DNA of 64,000 nt from positions 15,586,001-15,650,000 of the forward strand of contig CM070626.1 in the NCBI GenBank assembly GCA_036346255.1, in the 5' to 3' direction. The position numbers and the translations under genes were made by a program. Below the pieces are notes generated by a model, which saw only the letters and a program-made list of their open reading frames with translations, was not told the origin of the DNA and did no database searches. Shown one piece after another: positions 32,035 to 43,911 of the stretch. The stretch is from Ampelocalamus luodianensis (taxonomy: Eukaryota > Streptophyta > Magnoliopsida > Poales > Poaceae). Position 1 is the first letter of the stretch. Each line of letters begins with the position of its first letter.

Positions 32035-34642
32035 TAAGATGATGACCCGGACTTGAAGTGAAGATGTGCGTCATCAACCTTCAAGAAGATGCTCAAGACA
32101 AAGGTATGACTAGCTAGGGCTAAGGATGTGTTCCTAGTCTTTTACCGGTCTTGGTGTTTGGTTGGAATACCGGATTGCTAGTATAGGTTGTCGTACTATT
32201 AAGAGGGGTCTTGTCTAGTAGCTTGAGTCTCATCATGTGTTAATAACTCAATCTCACTTGCTCTAACTCACTCTAACATGTAGCCTATATTTGCGAATGT
32301 GTTTTGCAAATAGTTGAGGCTCATGGATAGTCCTTGTAGCATGTGACTATACTTTGCAAATGTGTTTTACAAATGGTTGAAGTCCATGTACCTACTCCTT
32401 GTGGCATGATCTAAGTTTGCAAATGTGTTTTGCAAATTGTTGGGATTCATGTATCTTCCCTTGGCATGGTCTAAGATTGCTTGTTGCTATCATTTGGACT
32501 TAGACCATGGTAGTGGCTCTTTGAATTGTGCTTTTGATTTGATAAAATGTGTTTGAGATCAAATCAAATAGGTGGGTTGTGTAGCCCACTGAATAAGCTT
32601 TCAATAGAGTCCAAGATCACTCAATTCCGACATCGGAGTCAAAAGTTATGACATTTTTACCGAGTGTCGTCTGTGCTGATTTTGAGCTGCGGTACGACCG
32701 CCATGTAAAGAGCGGTATGACCGCCCAGAACGGTTGTACCGGCCCTTGTGAGGGCGGTACGACCGCAAATGGTCAGAACGGCTAGTTTTGGCTGTTTCGT
32801 CTCCAAACGGCTAGTTTTTGTGTAGGGCTATAAATACCCCTTTGGCCGGTTGAGAGACAACCTTTTGGCATCCTATTTCACTCTCTTGAGCTAGTGTGAG
32901 CTTCTCCACTCAATTGTGCATGTGTTGCACCTTGTGAGCAAGGAGAGAGGTCTCTAGTTGCATGTGTTGCATCTAGAGGTGGATTTTGTATCCACTTGAG
33001 CTTGTGCATTCGTTGCATGTGGTGAGAGTCAAGCAAGAGGCTTGGCTTATTACTCTTGGTGTTTGCCAACACCTAGACGACGTGGAGGCGTTGTGCGTCG
33101 GTGATCTTCTCAAGTGAAGCTTGTGAGAAGACCCGGGCGATTTGTGAGTGGCTTGGTGCTCACCATCTCCGGAGCGGAGTAAGAGCAACCCTAGTGGATC
33201 GAGGTGATAAGTTCAAGTTGAGTCGGTTCAAGCGGTTGAACTCACTTAGAGGTGTTGGTTCGGTTGGAACCGGTCCAAGTTGTTTGGACTTACCTCGGAG
33301 GTGTTGCCTCGCGTTTGGAGCCGATCCAAAGGTTGAACTTACCTCAACGTGGATTAGGGAGACCGCAAGTCTTCGATCACCACGGAAAAATATCGCCGTG
33401 TCAATTGTGGTTTGCTTTCTTGAGCTTTACCTTATTGCAATTTACATTCATTGTATAATTGCTTATTTATTTAATTGCTATCATGTATGTGCTTGATTGA
33501 TCATATCATTAGTTGAAAGCTTACAAGTTCATGCTCTATTGATTATTATCTTTATACTTGTATTGTTGGAGCACTTAGTTGAGACTAGTGATTTTAGGTC
33601 TTAATTGTGCAAAACCGTATTAATATTAACTTCCGCATTAGAAATCGGTTTTAGTGCATAAAAGTTTTAAAACGCCTATTCACCCCCCCTCTAGTCGGCC
33701 TACTCGATCTTACATAGTGTCATTTGTGCTATGTTGTTGGTATGGGTGTTGGTCAGACAGTAGACCCATCTGGCGCAAGAGGGGGCTCCCGGAGGATGGT
33801 CAGTCCGATGGTAGCGAAACCTTAGCGGGCATAAATACATTAAGACAGAACATTGTAAAGGCCTCGTGATAATCACTTAGTCGCACACCTTCGAAAGTGT
33901 GTCAGACGGACATTGAAAGTTGATTATCTCTTGTGGGTAAAGCTGTACAACCTCTGCAGAGTGTAAAACTATTCGAATAGCCGTGTCACACTTCTACGGA
34001 CATGCTAGCAGAACTACTCAAAGTTAGACTTTGGTTTTGTTTGAAAATAAACTTCTTTAAAACTGGTTTATCCAGATGGGAATTTGGGCAGGAAGCCATG
34101 TGATAGGAAGGTATCCTTCACCATTCATGTGTGAATGTTATCTGACTATAAAACTGAGAATTTACAAAATGATTTGTAGTATAGAATAATTGTTTTGGAA
34201 CTTAGTACAAGTATTTAAAGAAAATGCTGCTTTATGCAAATCAACACATAAGCCATCCTTGTTACATCCATATATGCATGTCATTCTGTTACTTGACGGG
34301 TGTAACTTGCGAGCACGGAAGTTGTGCTCATTCTTGCTTTATGCAAACAAAATTTCAGAGGAGAAGGACTTTGCTACCGATGTGGACCTCGACGACTAGG
34401 CCGCTACCCCAGTCGATTGCCTGTGGCAGATTGCTGGACCCTACTACATCTTCGTCTTCCGCTGTGTTTATTTTATTGTGGGCCTGTAAGCCTCCTTTGT
34501 AATAAACTCTGTTGATTATTAATAAAATTGTGATATGAATTTGTTACCATATTTGTTTATTGTGTGAACTAGCTACTGATCATGGGACTAGTTCAGAAAC
34601 GCACAGAAGATCTGGGACGTTAATCCCGGGTCTGACAAGAGG

Positions 34643-35235
34643 AGAGGAGGAGGGCGGGGAGGCGCCGAGGCGGAGGAAGGAGAAGGGGAGGCGAAGGTCG
34701 CATGGGCGACGGCATGGAGAGAAGGCGGCAGGGCACATGAGTGGAGGGAGGTGAAGATGGTGGGAGGCGAAGGGGTGCACGGGCGCGATGACAAGGAGGG
34801 GAGGAGTATAGGAAGACGAGGAAGAGGGTAGGGCAGCGCCGACAGTCGACGCAGAGAGAGGAGAAGGCCGCGGGGCGCAGGGCAGAGGGAGGAGAAGGCC
34901 GCGGGAAGCGAAGGGGTGCACGAGCGTGGCGATGAGGAGGAGAGGAGGAGAAGGGTGGGTGGCACCGCCGGCCAGCGTGGAGGGAGGAGAAGGCGGCGGG
35001 AGGCGGTGCATGGGCGTGACGACGAGGAGGGGAGGAGGAGGAGGAAAGGAAGAGGAGAGCGGGGTGGTACCGACATGGAGGGAGGAGGCGAAGGGGGTAT
35101 GGTAGGTGGTAGGATGTGCGCCAGGGTACACTGGTGTGGCGACGTGGTTCTCAGGGTAGGGACGAGGAGCCAGGGGAGGGAGATAAGGGTGGGGGAGGCT
35201 GGTGGGCCACGCGGCACAGTGGGTCATGCCTAGCA
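34643..35235. repeat. purine-rich GGAGG/GGCG tract
   Basis: About 600 bases of strongly purine-biased + strand, continuing the tract at 27545-27642 that the long LTR interrupts. Long open frames on the minus strand here (Pro/Ser-rich) are a by-product of the base bias. It probably belongs to the adjacent hAT element, as a similar tract at 41090-41340 adjoins another hAT-like end. Confidence 0.6.
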
Positions 35236-35671
35236 TGGCACGACCCGATTAAAATTCTACCAGTTGGAGGACTTTTTCGCATGGTGGGATGTGCTCGGCA
35301 CAGCCTGGCACGAGTCGTTTAGCCCTAACGTTCGGATTTTTTTTTTGAAAATCCGACCGTTTGGGGCTTTGAAATAGCAAAAAAAATTAAAAGAATCCAA
35401 AAAAATTTCTATAAATAGCCACCATACCCCCTCATTCAGTACCCATCCATTTCTCAATCTCTCTTTCAAATTCTGTTGTGCAAATTCAAATTCTTTGTGA
35501 GATAATTTGGAAAAATTCAAAAAAAAAAGTGCCAAATTTTAGAAAATTCAATTTTCGGCAGCAAGTCAGCAAAAGAGGTACAATACTAGTTTTTGCATAA
35601 TTTTATTATTATTATTTGTTATGCTAAGATGAAAGTAATAATAGTGTAATTTCGATTTTGCAATTCTCGTT

Positions 35672-38600
35672 ATGAAAAATTACGATAGCTTTACTCTTGG
35701 TAATTACAGACTTTCATCGGAGGAAGTTGCATCCATAGAGGCTACGACTGCCTCAAACCAACCGCAGTTGTTAGCGGAAGGGCAAGGCAGAGTTCCGTCA
35801 TCGGGCTCCACGACGGCATCTTCGTCGACGACTACCAGAGCAAAGAGGTCGAGGCCGTCTACATCGGGAGTGTGGGAGAATTTCAACAGGATAACCAAGC
35901 TAGACGCACAAGGAAATGAGGTACCATATGCTATTTGTAAAATTTATCGCAATGAATTGTCTGCAAGGTCCGTAGGTGGAACTGGGCACTTGCTTAGATA
36001 TGCTACAAGATATAAGGCCAAGCAAGGATTGGTGATGAGGCAGACGTAGCTGCAGTACAACCCTGACAGTATGGTACGTAGCTGGCACTGCGACCCTGAG
36101 GTAGTCCATCAATCTCTCTGTCGTTTAATTGCATATGAGAATTTACTATTAGACTTCGGGGAGTCTACTGCTTTTCAAACTTATATTAGGACTGCGCATA
36201 ATCATAGACTTTTTACCATTTCTAGATAAACAACAACTAGAGATATAGTAAAATGCTACAATAAACGACATAATAAAATAAAAGAAACGATTTAGTACGT
36301 GCACATTTTTTGTGGCCCTGGCCTCAGACATATGGAGTGGTCGGGTTAGGGAGGATTATCTCAGTGTAGTTGTTCATTATATTAATGACGATTGGGTAAT
36401 AGAGAAGAATTATAGGTTTCAAATTAATTCATGTAGCATACACGGGTGAGAATATTGTGGATTGTATTATCAAAGTCATTGAAGACTTTGGTCTTATAGA
36501 TAAAATATTCTCAATTACTTTAGATAATACCGCTTCGAACTCTATGGCCATAGATATTCTTACTCCAGTGTTGAGTATATACACCGATTCCTTCTTGCTA
36601 CATCAGCGATGCACTTGTCATATTATTAAGGGATAATTGGCTACAGGGCACTGCAGATTGGCCACCTTTGTCAATGGACATCTAAAAATCGTGGCTATGC
36701 CAGAACACATTGTAAAAACATGTAATTTTGCCACAGAACACTAAGCCCCATATTTTATCATTTCCGAGTGATTAGGAGGGAGAAACTTTGTAAAATACCC
36801 TCAATGTCGCTCACCTCCCTCCAGCTGATGGCCGGGCCCCACATGGTAGCACCTCCCCTCCACGCAACCCTGGCTGACGCCATGCCGCCGGTCATCTCGC
36901 CACCCATGCTGCCTCCACCTCGCTCCCTCCGCCCTCTGCTACAAAAGCCCAGCCGAGAGCACCCCTTACCCCAGTTTTGCCTTCCCCCTACTGAGTTCTA
37001 GGAGCCCGAGAGCAACGCTGTTCGGCCGCACAAGCCACCGCGCCACCTCGTCTCCCCGCCGCTCCGACGAGCTCCACCGCCGACTGACCGCGTCACGCCA
37101 CGCCACACGACTCCACGAGCAAAAGCCCCCAAGAAATTCGGAGTTTCCTCCACCGGAGCACGTCGCACGATCATCTTCACCGTTTTCAGCCGTTTCCGAT
37201 GCCGGCGCCTCCGTGCCCTATCCGGTGAGACCCTACCCAATTAAACCCGGCGGGAGAACCTCCACGCCTCCCCTAACCCTCCCCCGTCATCCGTTCGAGC
37301 TCTCCCTCTCCTCAACCTCGCCGCCACGGCGCCCTCACCGTGTCGCCGCTGAACTAGCGTCGCTGGGCCATCCCGGCCCTCCTTCGTCGCCGGTGACCAC
37401 GCCAGTGGGTTCCCCACACCCCGCCGAAGCCCATGCGCACGCTAACTCCTCTCCTCCCACACCCGAGCACCACCGCCTCTTATCTCCCCCACGGTCGGCC
37501 GCCTAGCTCCGCCGCACGGCCGCCACCGCCCCTTTTGAGTTGCGCCGCCATCGTCCCTGGGCTCGCCATCTCTAAGCCATTCCATTTTGACTAATCTCGG
37601 CCGCCGCCATCGCTCCCTCCGCCGGCGCCACTCACAGCACCCGAGCCAAGGAGGAGGAGGAGCAGCGCGAGATTGAAGAAGATGGAGGGTAAAACTGACT
37701 TTTCACTGCCTTTCTCTCTCCTCTTCTAGCCAAAAATAATATAATAATCGGCTTAGTGTCCTGTGGCAAAATTACATGTTTTTACAATGTGTTCTAGCAT
37801 AGCCACGATTTTTGAATGTCCATTGGCAAATGTGGCCAATCTGTAGTGCCATGTAGCCAATTTCCCCTATTATTAACCTTATAGTCAAATATGGTTTGAA
37901 GAGGTTGAATTCGTATATTAAAGCTTTTCGCGATGCAATATCTTACTTGAATAATTCTAACGTAAGAATAACAGCATATAAGAACTTTTGCAGGGCGATG
38001 GGTATACATCCAAGAAAGTTCGGGTTGGACATGTCGGTAAGATGGAACTCTACTTACCTGATGCTTAAGAGTTTTTTTTACCATATAAGAGTATTTTTTT
38101 TGTTTTTATTCAAACGCACTATTAGAGCACTGACGGTAGTATACTATTGACTAAGCAACATTGGTTCATTACTGAGAAGATACTTCTATTTTTAGAAATT
38201 TTTTTTATGAGGCCACTGTTGCTTTGTCCGCTATTTATTATCTAAGATCTCCTATTATTGTGCATAGTATTTTATAGATTGCTAATCATTTAAAAAACTA
38301 TGAAAATGACACAGTTTTAAGAGAGGTTGTTTTTGCTATAAAAACTAAATACTTTAAATATCAGGAAGAAATCCCTTTCCTATATGCATTTGTATTTATT
38401 TTAGATCCTAGAGCAAAAAATTGACGGATTTGCTAATGTTCTTGATCTTCTTAGTGATGCTATAGGGCTAGACTATTTTAATTATTTTGTAGATGTTCGT
38501 TTTCGATTACATGAGGTTTTCTAAAAGAACGAAAATAAGTTCTAGGGAGTCCGCTTGAAACAACCTCCAATAGCACCCACCTCAAGTAACTAAACAAATC

Positions 38601-38960
38601 TATGAGGCAAAATCTGGAGCATAGACTCTTCCTCTAGGTCTAGATTTTCTTCTTCTACAGCGGCATCTTCTCAACAAAGTCCAAAACTAACCCTCACTAA
38701 AGGAGTAGGGAACTATTCGCTGATCTGGACAGCGATGCAGTGGATTTCAACTCAGAAAATTTTAAAATTTTGCACTGGTGGCATGACCATAATTAGCATA
38801 TCCCGTGCTATCTATACTTGCACGTGATGTGTTAACTGTTTCTATCTCGATAATTTTTTTCGAGTCTGCTTTTAGTCTTTCCGAAAGAATATTGGAAGAA
38901 AGAAGAACATGTCTCACAAGTGAGATGATAGATATACTTCTAACTGTGAAAGACTAGAAA
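35672..38960 (+). pseudogene. hAT transposase (BED finger to dimerisation domain), multiply broken
   Basis: 35672-36049 encodes a Ser-rich N-terminus followed by a degenerate BED-type finger (VWENFNRITK, then a CKIY half-finger and GTGHLLRY). Stops follow, but the core continues in pieces: ENLLLDFGES near 36140, KIFSITLDNTASN near 36500 and LLHQRCTCHIIKG near 36600, before the MULE. After it, MGIHPRKFGLDMSVRWNST lies near 38000, and a C-terminal dimerisation segment (FESAF...RTCLTSEMIDILL) near 38860-38940. Order and content match Ac/Tam-like plant hAT transposases. Many stops and frameshifts make it inactive. Confidence 0.82.
36630..37867. mobile_element. MULE (probable Pack-MULE) with about 120-bp terminal inverted repeats
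   Basis: The exact 9-bp duplication TATTATTAA lies at 36621-36629 and 37868-37876. Long inverted ends run from GGGATAATTGGCTAC on the left and GGGGAAATTGGCTAC on the complemented right, through shared CAGATTGGCCAC, AAAAATCGTGGCTATG and ACATGTAATTTTGCCACAG. The interior (36800-37690) is GC-rich and looks like captured gene 5' sequence with CT-rich leader, but I could not name a source gene. It sits inside the hAT transposase, so it inserted after that element. Confidence 0.88.
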
Positions 38961-39717
38961 CAAGTTGATTCATGAACACGACACTCTATAAAAAAATTCA
39001 GAGTTGTCGGAGGTGTTCAAAAATCTATACCTAGACAACGACACGTCAAACAAGGTAGAGCTATAGACTATACTCCTTTTCCTTTGCCAAGGTTTTCTCA
39101 TGTTGAATTTTTACTTGACAAAGGTTTCAACAAGACAACTATTTGAACATTAATAAAACTCTTTATTATATTTTTAATATGTTTGTCTCATTTTTTACAA
39201 TTTTTATATCTATTTTTGAATTGTACATATGTTTTTTTTAATTTTTTCAAACCTAATCGGCTAAGTAAACTGCAACCAGCCTGTCGGGCTAAATGAGCTT
39301 AGACCGACACAGCACGACATGAAAGACCGTCGAACCGTGCTTAGGCCTCCTCCCTAGTACATGGGTCGATACGGCACAATCTATTTATTTCGTGGGTCAG
39401 AATGGACTATACTGAGATAGATCTGGCCAGCTCGTGTCCGTACCGTGCCGCTATTCTTGCCACCACTAGACCGCTCCAACACACCCCCACCCCTTCCCCC
39501 GCAGGACAAGCAAGCATCTCGAACCCTTGTGATCCATCACAATCCGAGCTCTCCAGACAATCCCCCCTCTCAAAAACCGCCCAAAACCAGGTCAAGCGGA
39601 GCGTGCCTACAAAATCCCCATCGGCTCGAGTCGAATCAGACCGAGCAAACGGACCGCGAGATCAAGAGTTGGAGCGAAGAAACTAGGGATCGAGACCGGG
39701 ATAAAGAAAATCCGACG

Positions 39718-40035
39718 ATGTTCTTCTTCTTCGTGGGAGGAGTGGAGCGCGGAGCGGGGCGGATGCTCAAGGAGGCGGCGGGGCGTTGCCTGCGCTGCGG
39801 CGGCACGGCCGACCTGGTGGAGACCGAGAAGGTGCTCAAGCTCTTCTTCGTCCCCGCGTGGCGGTGGCCCGGCAAGGACCCCGCCTACCTCTGCCGTGAG
39901 TGCGGCCTCCTCGCGCCGGGATCCCTCGGCACCGAGCCGGGGCCGCTCCTGCCCCGCGACGCGCGGTGCGCCGCGTGCAGCCGCTCCGTCGACCCGCAGT
40001 TCCGGTTCTGCCCCTTCTGCGGCTCCGCGCTGTGA
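39718..40035 (+). CDS. small zinc-ribbon protein, 105 aa
   Basis: A single exon encodes 105 residues. The start MFFFFVGGVE at 39718 is the first ATG of the frame that leaves the conserved N-terminus intact, and an in-frame stretch upstream lacks similarity. Two zinc-ribbon halves are visible: CLRC (about residues 24-27) with CREC (about 60-63), and CAAC (about 84-87) with CPFC (about 98-101). This is the architecture of plant zinc-ribbon 15-type proteins of unknown function. The GC-rich body without stops between transposon remnants points to a genuine gene. The 5' leader is probably within 39460-39717 and the 3' UTR extends to about 40240, where CGGATGATGTAATG occurs. A metal-binding structural role is inferred from the Cys pairs; no pathway can be assigned. 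Confidence 0.85.
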   Translation: MFFFFVGGVERGAGRMLKEAAGRCLRCGGTADLVETEKVLKLFFVPAWRWPGKDPAYLCRECGLLAPGSLGTEPGPLLPRDARCAACSRSVDPQFRFCPFCGSAL

Positions 40036-40505
40036 CGCCGGCGACTCCTACAGAAGCGAACAGAGCCACAGAGGTGATGTCTGTGAGACTGTGAGACAGT
40101 GGAGGGTTTTTATTTTTATTTTTTATGTTTGTACTTGGTAGTGCTATGTACTATGAAAGATTGATCATCTAGTATTTGCCTCCCATCAACGGAACGGATG
40201 ATGTAATGTGAAATTTGCCGCCGTAAAGGTTGGTTGTTCTATTTTAGCCATTTTCTTTAGCCTTCTAGACTTCTAGTATTCGCCAAACCAACGGTCAACG
40301 GATGTAATGTAAAATTTGCCACGGCAAAGATTGGTGGTTTACCTCGCAAAAAAAATAGGTTGGTTGTTCCAAAATATGCTATTTTAGCCATTTAAATGCA
40401 TTTTCTCACTTTCCTCACACGTGAAAGGAACAAAGTGCCCCTGAGCCCTTCATCCTGTCTAGGGTAATAAGAGGTTCGAGTATTCGACCGCACCACAGCG
40501 CAGCC
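40036..40505 (+). other. 3' flank of the zinc-ribbon gene
   Basis: It contains a short direct repeat: ATGTAATGT(G/A)AAATTTGCC occurs at about 40201 and 40304, each followed by AAAG(G/A)TTGGT. No other gene is visible. Confidence 0.5.
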
Positions 40506-40509
40506 CATC

Positions 40510-41640
40510 CTCCACTTTCTTTCCCCACCTGCGTGGTGGTGGGCATTGGGCCGGGCTGTGCCGTGTCGGCTTGGTCCAACCACTCTGTCGTGCTGTGCTG
40601 TGTCGGCCCGCCTCGCCTTCGGTTAGTCCCAGGCACGGCCCAAAGTCCGTCGTGACAGGGTCATGCTGTGCCGGCCTAAGCCTAGCTTTAAGTAATTATA
40701 GACGGCAGAGGCGGCAGCGACGATGGTGGCGGTGATCGCTATCTTTATTCCTCTCGTGTTTGTCTCGTTAAAAACCTAGTTAAAATTGAATTAATTGCTT
40801 AAAAACATGGGCATATAAATATTTCAGGGAAAAAAAATAATTTTCTTGATATTTTACAGATACAATGTTATTGCCTCATTAAAAACCTTACGCTTCAGAG
40901 TGGGGTTCCCTGAGTAAGGAAAAGAGTATAGTAACAACATACGTACATACTAACTACTCATCAATGTCAAGATCGTTCATGCTTTCGAGATCAACGTACG
41001 CATGCACAATCTCAAGATCCTCCAGTTGAAGCTGTTGCCACTCTTTAGCCAATTCTCAGTCCTTGGAGTATGTGATTGCTTCCACCATCCTAGGCTGAAG
41101 GAGTGGAGGGAGGGGAGGGAGAGGGAGGGAGGCTGCTGGAGGAGTAGAGGGAGGGCGGCGACCGGCGGCACGTGAGGATTGAGAGGGAGGGAGGCGGCTG
41201 GAGGAGTGGGAATTGGGTTGAGAGCCGGGACTCGAGGAGTCGAGAGGGGGGTTGGGGATGGGGGAGCCGTGTGGGGAGTTGGGCCCGGCGGGGGGAGTAG
41301 GGGACGGGGTTGGTTGGGCAGGCTGGGGATTAGGCTAGACCAAGGGGAAGGGTTGGGCCACGTCAGGGGGATTGGACCAGGGGAAGGATTAGGCCTCTTT
41401 CGTGCCGTGTCGGTCCGAGCACGACCCAACTAACTGTACCGTGTCGCACCGTCCGACGGGTCGTATTCTTAGGCCTAGTATGGCCCGCCGTTCGTGTCGT
41501 GTCGGCCTGACTCGCCGTGTGACGTGCCGTGCTATGCTTGGGCCGTGCTATGCCGACCGAGCCTCGGACCGACCTGAAAAAGCACGACCCAAATTCCAGA
41601 TCTACACCTGTGCCCATCTCCCCACGACGAAAACAGATGA
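40510..41640. mobile_element. hAT-like non-autonomous element, purine-rich interior
   Basis: The left end is rich in GGGCCGGGCTGTGCCGTGTCGG, and the right end in the complementary style (CCGTGTCGGCCTGACTCG, GTGCTATGCTTGGGCCGTG). A GGGAGG tract occupies 41090-41340. No transposase is visible. Termini and target duplication were not resolved. Confidence 0.55.
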
Positions 41641-41819
41641 GGTAAGGCGACCTCATAGGCGATGGCGACTCCCCCAACTCCAACGGCTTGCCAACCATTC
41701 ACGCATTCTTGTGGGTTGGCTGCTAAGTGCAACGTGCACACAAAGCTAGCTAGCCCCATGCACACAGGTCGCAAGTCTGGGTGCACGCGCATGGCCATCG
41801 CTGCATCGTGCATGCGCAT

Positions 41820-43421
41820 CAGGGCGGAACTAGAATGAATTTGATCAGGCTTCACTACTTCACCATGCATATAGCAACATATGAGTTTTTCAAGCAATAT
41901 TATACTAAATAGTAAAGCATGCACCTATTTTTAACATCAATAATTCGACATAATCGACGGCAATATACAATGATAAAGAAGTAGCGATCAGTATGCTTAC
42001 TATTGGTGCTAGCAATGTACAATAATAAAGAAGTAGCGATCAAAATGCTTACCAACATAAAGAAATTCACTAGTAATATTGTTAATTGTAGCAAAGTGGA
42101 GCAACTAAGAGCGAAATCATGGATAAAAGATAGTCGACATTGGCAAAATACATCATCTGACCTCGATGACCTATTAAAAAGAGAACAAAATGAATTAAAA
42201 TTATCTAGTAAAAAAATAGAATAGTTGAATGAAAGTAAATACAATACCTTTAGTATTTACATTCTTTCAAGTTCATGAAACGATGAACAACAACGCCATT
42301 GGTAACTTTCTTCATTTCTTCTTTTTCACATAGCAAATTAAGCTATCACTCATAAAATCATCACTAATGCGATTGCATAAATAATTTTTTTGCAATTCTC
42401 ATGTCTGAAAAACACCCCTCAACTGTGGCAGTGGTGACAGGCAATACTAGTACTAGCTTCAAAAGTCGATAAACCAATGGATAGCAAAGATGTTTCCTTG
42501 TCTCCACCATTTTTTGAGAAAGTTGGCCAATAGCCTGTATGTTGGAGAATCTATCATCTACTCGCACATCAACAATGTAGAGGCAAAGGTGATGGTTAAG
42601 ATCCCTCAATTCCCAGAATCAAAATCAATGTGATAAAATTTAGCTATGCTCATCAAATTATCCAAATTGAAATCATGAAATGGGTCTCTTGGACTCAAAG
42701 CAGCCGACCAAACAAGCAAGTTAGAGGTTGTCTCGTTGAAGCAACTATCAACTCTTGAAGTAACTTTACATGTGATGGACTAGACTCGTTAGTGATGGTT
42801 CCTCAACAACATTAACATATTTAGTTAAGCATGTGATATGACATGCTTTACATGTGTCCATTTCTACTACAGTAGTTGCTCAATCAAAGCCCAACGACCC
42901 TACATGTCATTTTGAAAGTCAAAAGAACCTCATTAGCAAAACTAACAAGTCGGAAAAACTTGTAAACTACTACTAACGAGTTCACAAGCAGTAGATACCG
43001 CTAAACCGCACATCCACATCAACCAACGCAAGCAGTAGAAGGACTGCGTGACCGCGTGGGCCTGCAGCCCCAGCCTTCTAGCGCGTCTGCGCTAGCGCTA
43101 TGCCTGCGCGTGCCGCGTGGAGCCGTAGGGCATGCGGCTTGTTGGTGGAGCTCGGCCTGCTGGTGTGGTGCTTGCTCGTGTGTCTGCGTTGGGCCTGCTG
43201 GCGCATGAAGGCGTGCCGCGCATGGATCGTCTGGGCCACTGGCGCGTGGAGGCGTGGAGCGGTGGTGCGTCTAGGCCACTGGCGCGTGGGCTGCAAGAGG
43301 CCCAGGTTCACAGATTTTTTGTTTGGGGTGCACACATGGTACTAAAGAGTTGATCTTCACTAAAAAAGTTTTTTTGGACACGGTATCCTGTGACCGGGTG
43401 GGCCTGTTGGCTCCGCCCCTG
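41820..43421 (-). mobile_element. hAT element (TTF-type transposase family), degenerate
   Basis: The + left end CAGGGCGGAACTA and the complemented right end CAGGGGCGGAGCCA are similar, as expected of hAT termini. The 8-mers outside, ATGCGCAT and CCGCGCAC, share the central GCGCA, which fits an eroded 8-bp duplication. A transposase C-terminal fragment lies on the minus strand inside. Confidence 0.7.
42280..42609 (-). pseudogene. hAT transposase C-terminal dimerisation fragment
   Basis: The minus strand encodes YPLVYRLLKLVLVLPVTTAT followed by VEGCFSDMRIAKK, the hAT dimerisation motif of TTF-type zinc-finger transposases. Past the stop, a further frame-shifted piece (SDDFMSDSLICYVKKK) continues the family sequence. 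The rest of the protein (42610-43080) is unrecognisable. Confidence 0.8.
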
Positions 43422-43446
43422 CCGCGCACAAACGCATCATGCATCG

Positions 43447-43911
43447 CAGTGGTAGAGCCAGAATTTAGATGATGAGGGTGTAAACTTTTTTTTTATGATT
43501 ACAAGAAAGACACACATACACACACCACAACACATACGGATATGCGTCCTTAGCACACGTCTAGAAAGACGAATGCTCGAAATAAATCCACGACCTTACA
43601 AAATTTCTACTGAAAGCGCACTCGCATGCGCATAAAGGTGCAAACTTAAATGACACATTTCAACATAAAATTTTAAGTGACATAGTAAAGTTTCAAATGG
43701 AATAAATTACCTATTTCTAGTATAGCTGACATCACAAAATATAGCTTGTGTTGGTGGGTTGCTGACCATTGATTGCTGATAATAGCATATAGGGTAATTC
43801 ATTGTATAACATGTATATTACACTAAGTATATATATTGTATAGTGAGTTTGCATGCAAAATTTTTGAGGGTACAACTGTACCCCCATGCACCTCATGTGG
43901 CTCCGCCACTG
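43447..43911. mobile_element. non-autonomous hAT element, 465 bp, precise 8-bp duplication
   Basis: Termini are CAGTGGTAGAGCCAG and, complemented, CAGTGGCGGAGCCAC. The exact 8-bp duplication ATGCATCG flanks it at 43439-43446 and 43912-43919. It has no coding capacity. Confidence 0.92.

Larger units (their letters stand above)
30354..33714 (+). mobile_element. complete 3.36-kb solo LTR of the stem-loop-rich family
   Basis: It runs TGAAAGATCTAGAC... to ...CTCGATCTTACA, flanked by the exact duplication TAGTG (30349-30353 and 33715-33719). It is the only full-length copy in the window and defines the LTR of the element at 10910-19621. It carries GAGACTAA stem-loops (30419 and 30581), array 1 (30876-31152), a palindrome cluster (31390-31735), array 2 (31857-32034), array 3 (32288-32440), a second palindrome cluster (32690-32770) and a TATAAAT at 32829. 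Confidence 0.92.
27643..34637 (+). mobile_element. very long LTR copy (solo LTR or LTR-only element), gypsy type likely, with a nested solo LTR
   Basis: It begins TGTAACATCCC and ends GGTCTGACA, with the exact 5-bp duplication AGAGG at 27638-27642 and 34638-34642. Removing the nested 30354-33714 insertion leaves about 3.6 kb. No gag or pol similarity is visible. A GC-rich stretch at 28080-29150 has open frames on both strands but no recognisable domain. The segment near 33930-34000 (GTGGGTAAAG, CTATTCGAATAGCCGTGTC) matches the complement of 48597-48660 in the solo LTR at 47782-52182. Similar TGTAACA starts are common in gypsy chromovirus LTRs (inference). Confidence 0.82.
35240..39460 (+). 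mobile_element. hAT transposon, degenerate, interrupted by a MULE
   Basis: The left side has GGCACGACCCG and GCCTGGCACGAG words, and the right (39280-39460) has GACCGACACAGCACGAC and CGTGTCCGTACCGTGCCG, the usual subterminal style of grass hAT elements. Between them lies a hAT transposase. Exact termini and an 8-bp duplication could not be fixed. The left part likely extends to about 27250 through the LTR insertion. Confidence 0.7.

Noticed and set aside
34580..35236. Long Pro/Ser-rich open frames on the minus strand (over 200 codons)
   Set aside because: They arise from strong purine bias of the opposite strand; several frames are open at once and no domain is visible.
27170..39465. Exact hAT termini with an 8-bp duplication around the interrupted hAT element
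   Set aside because: TAGAGCTGACA at about 27207 and the complement of TGCCACCACTA at about 39460 look alike, but the adjacent 8-mers do not match.
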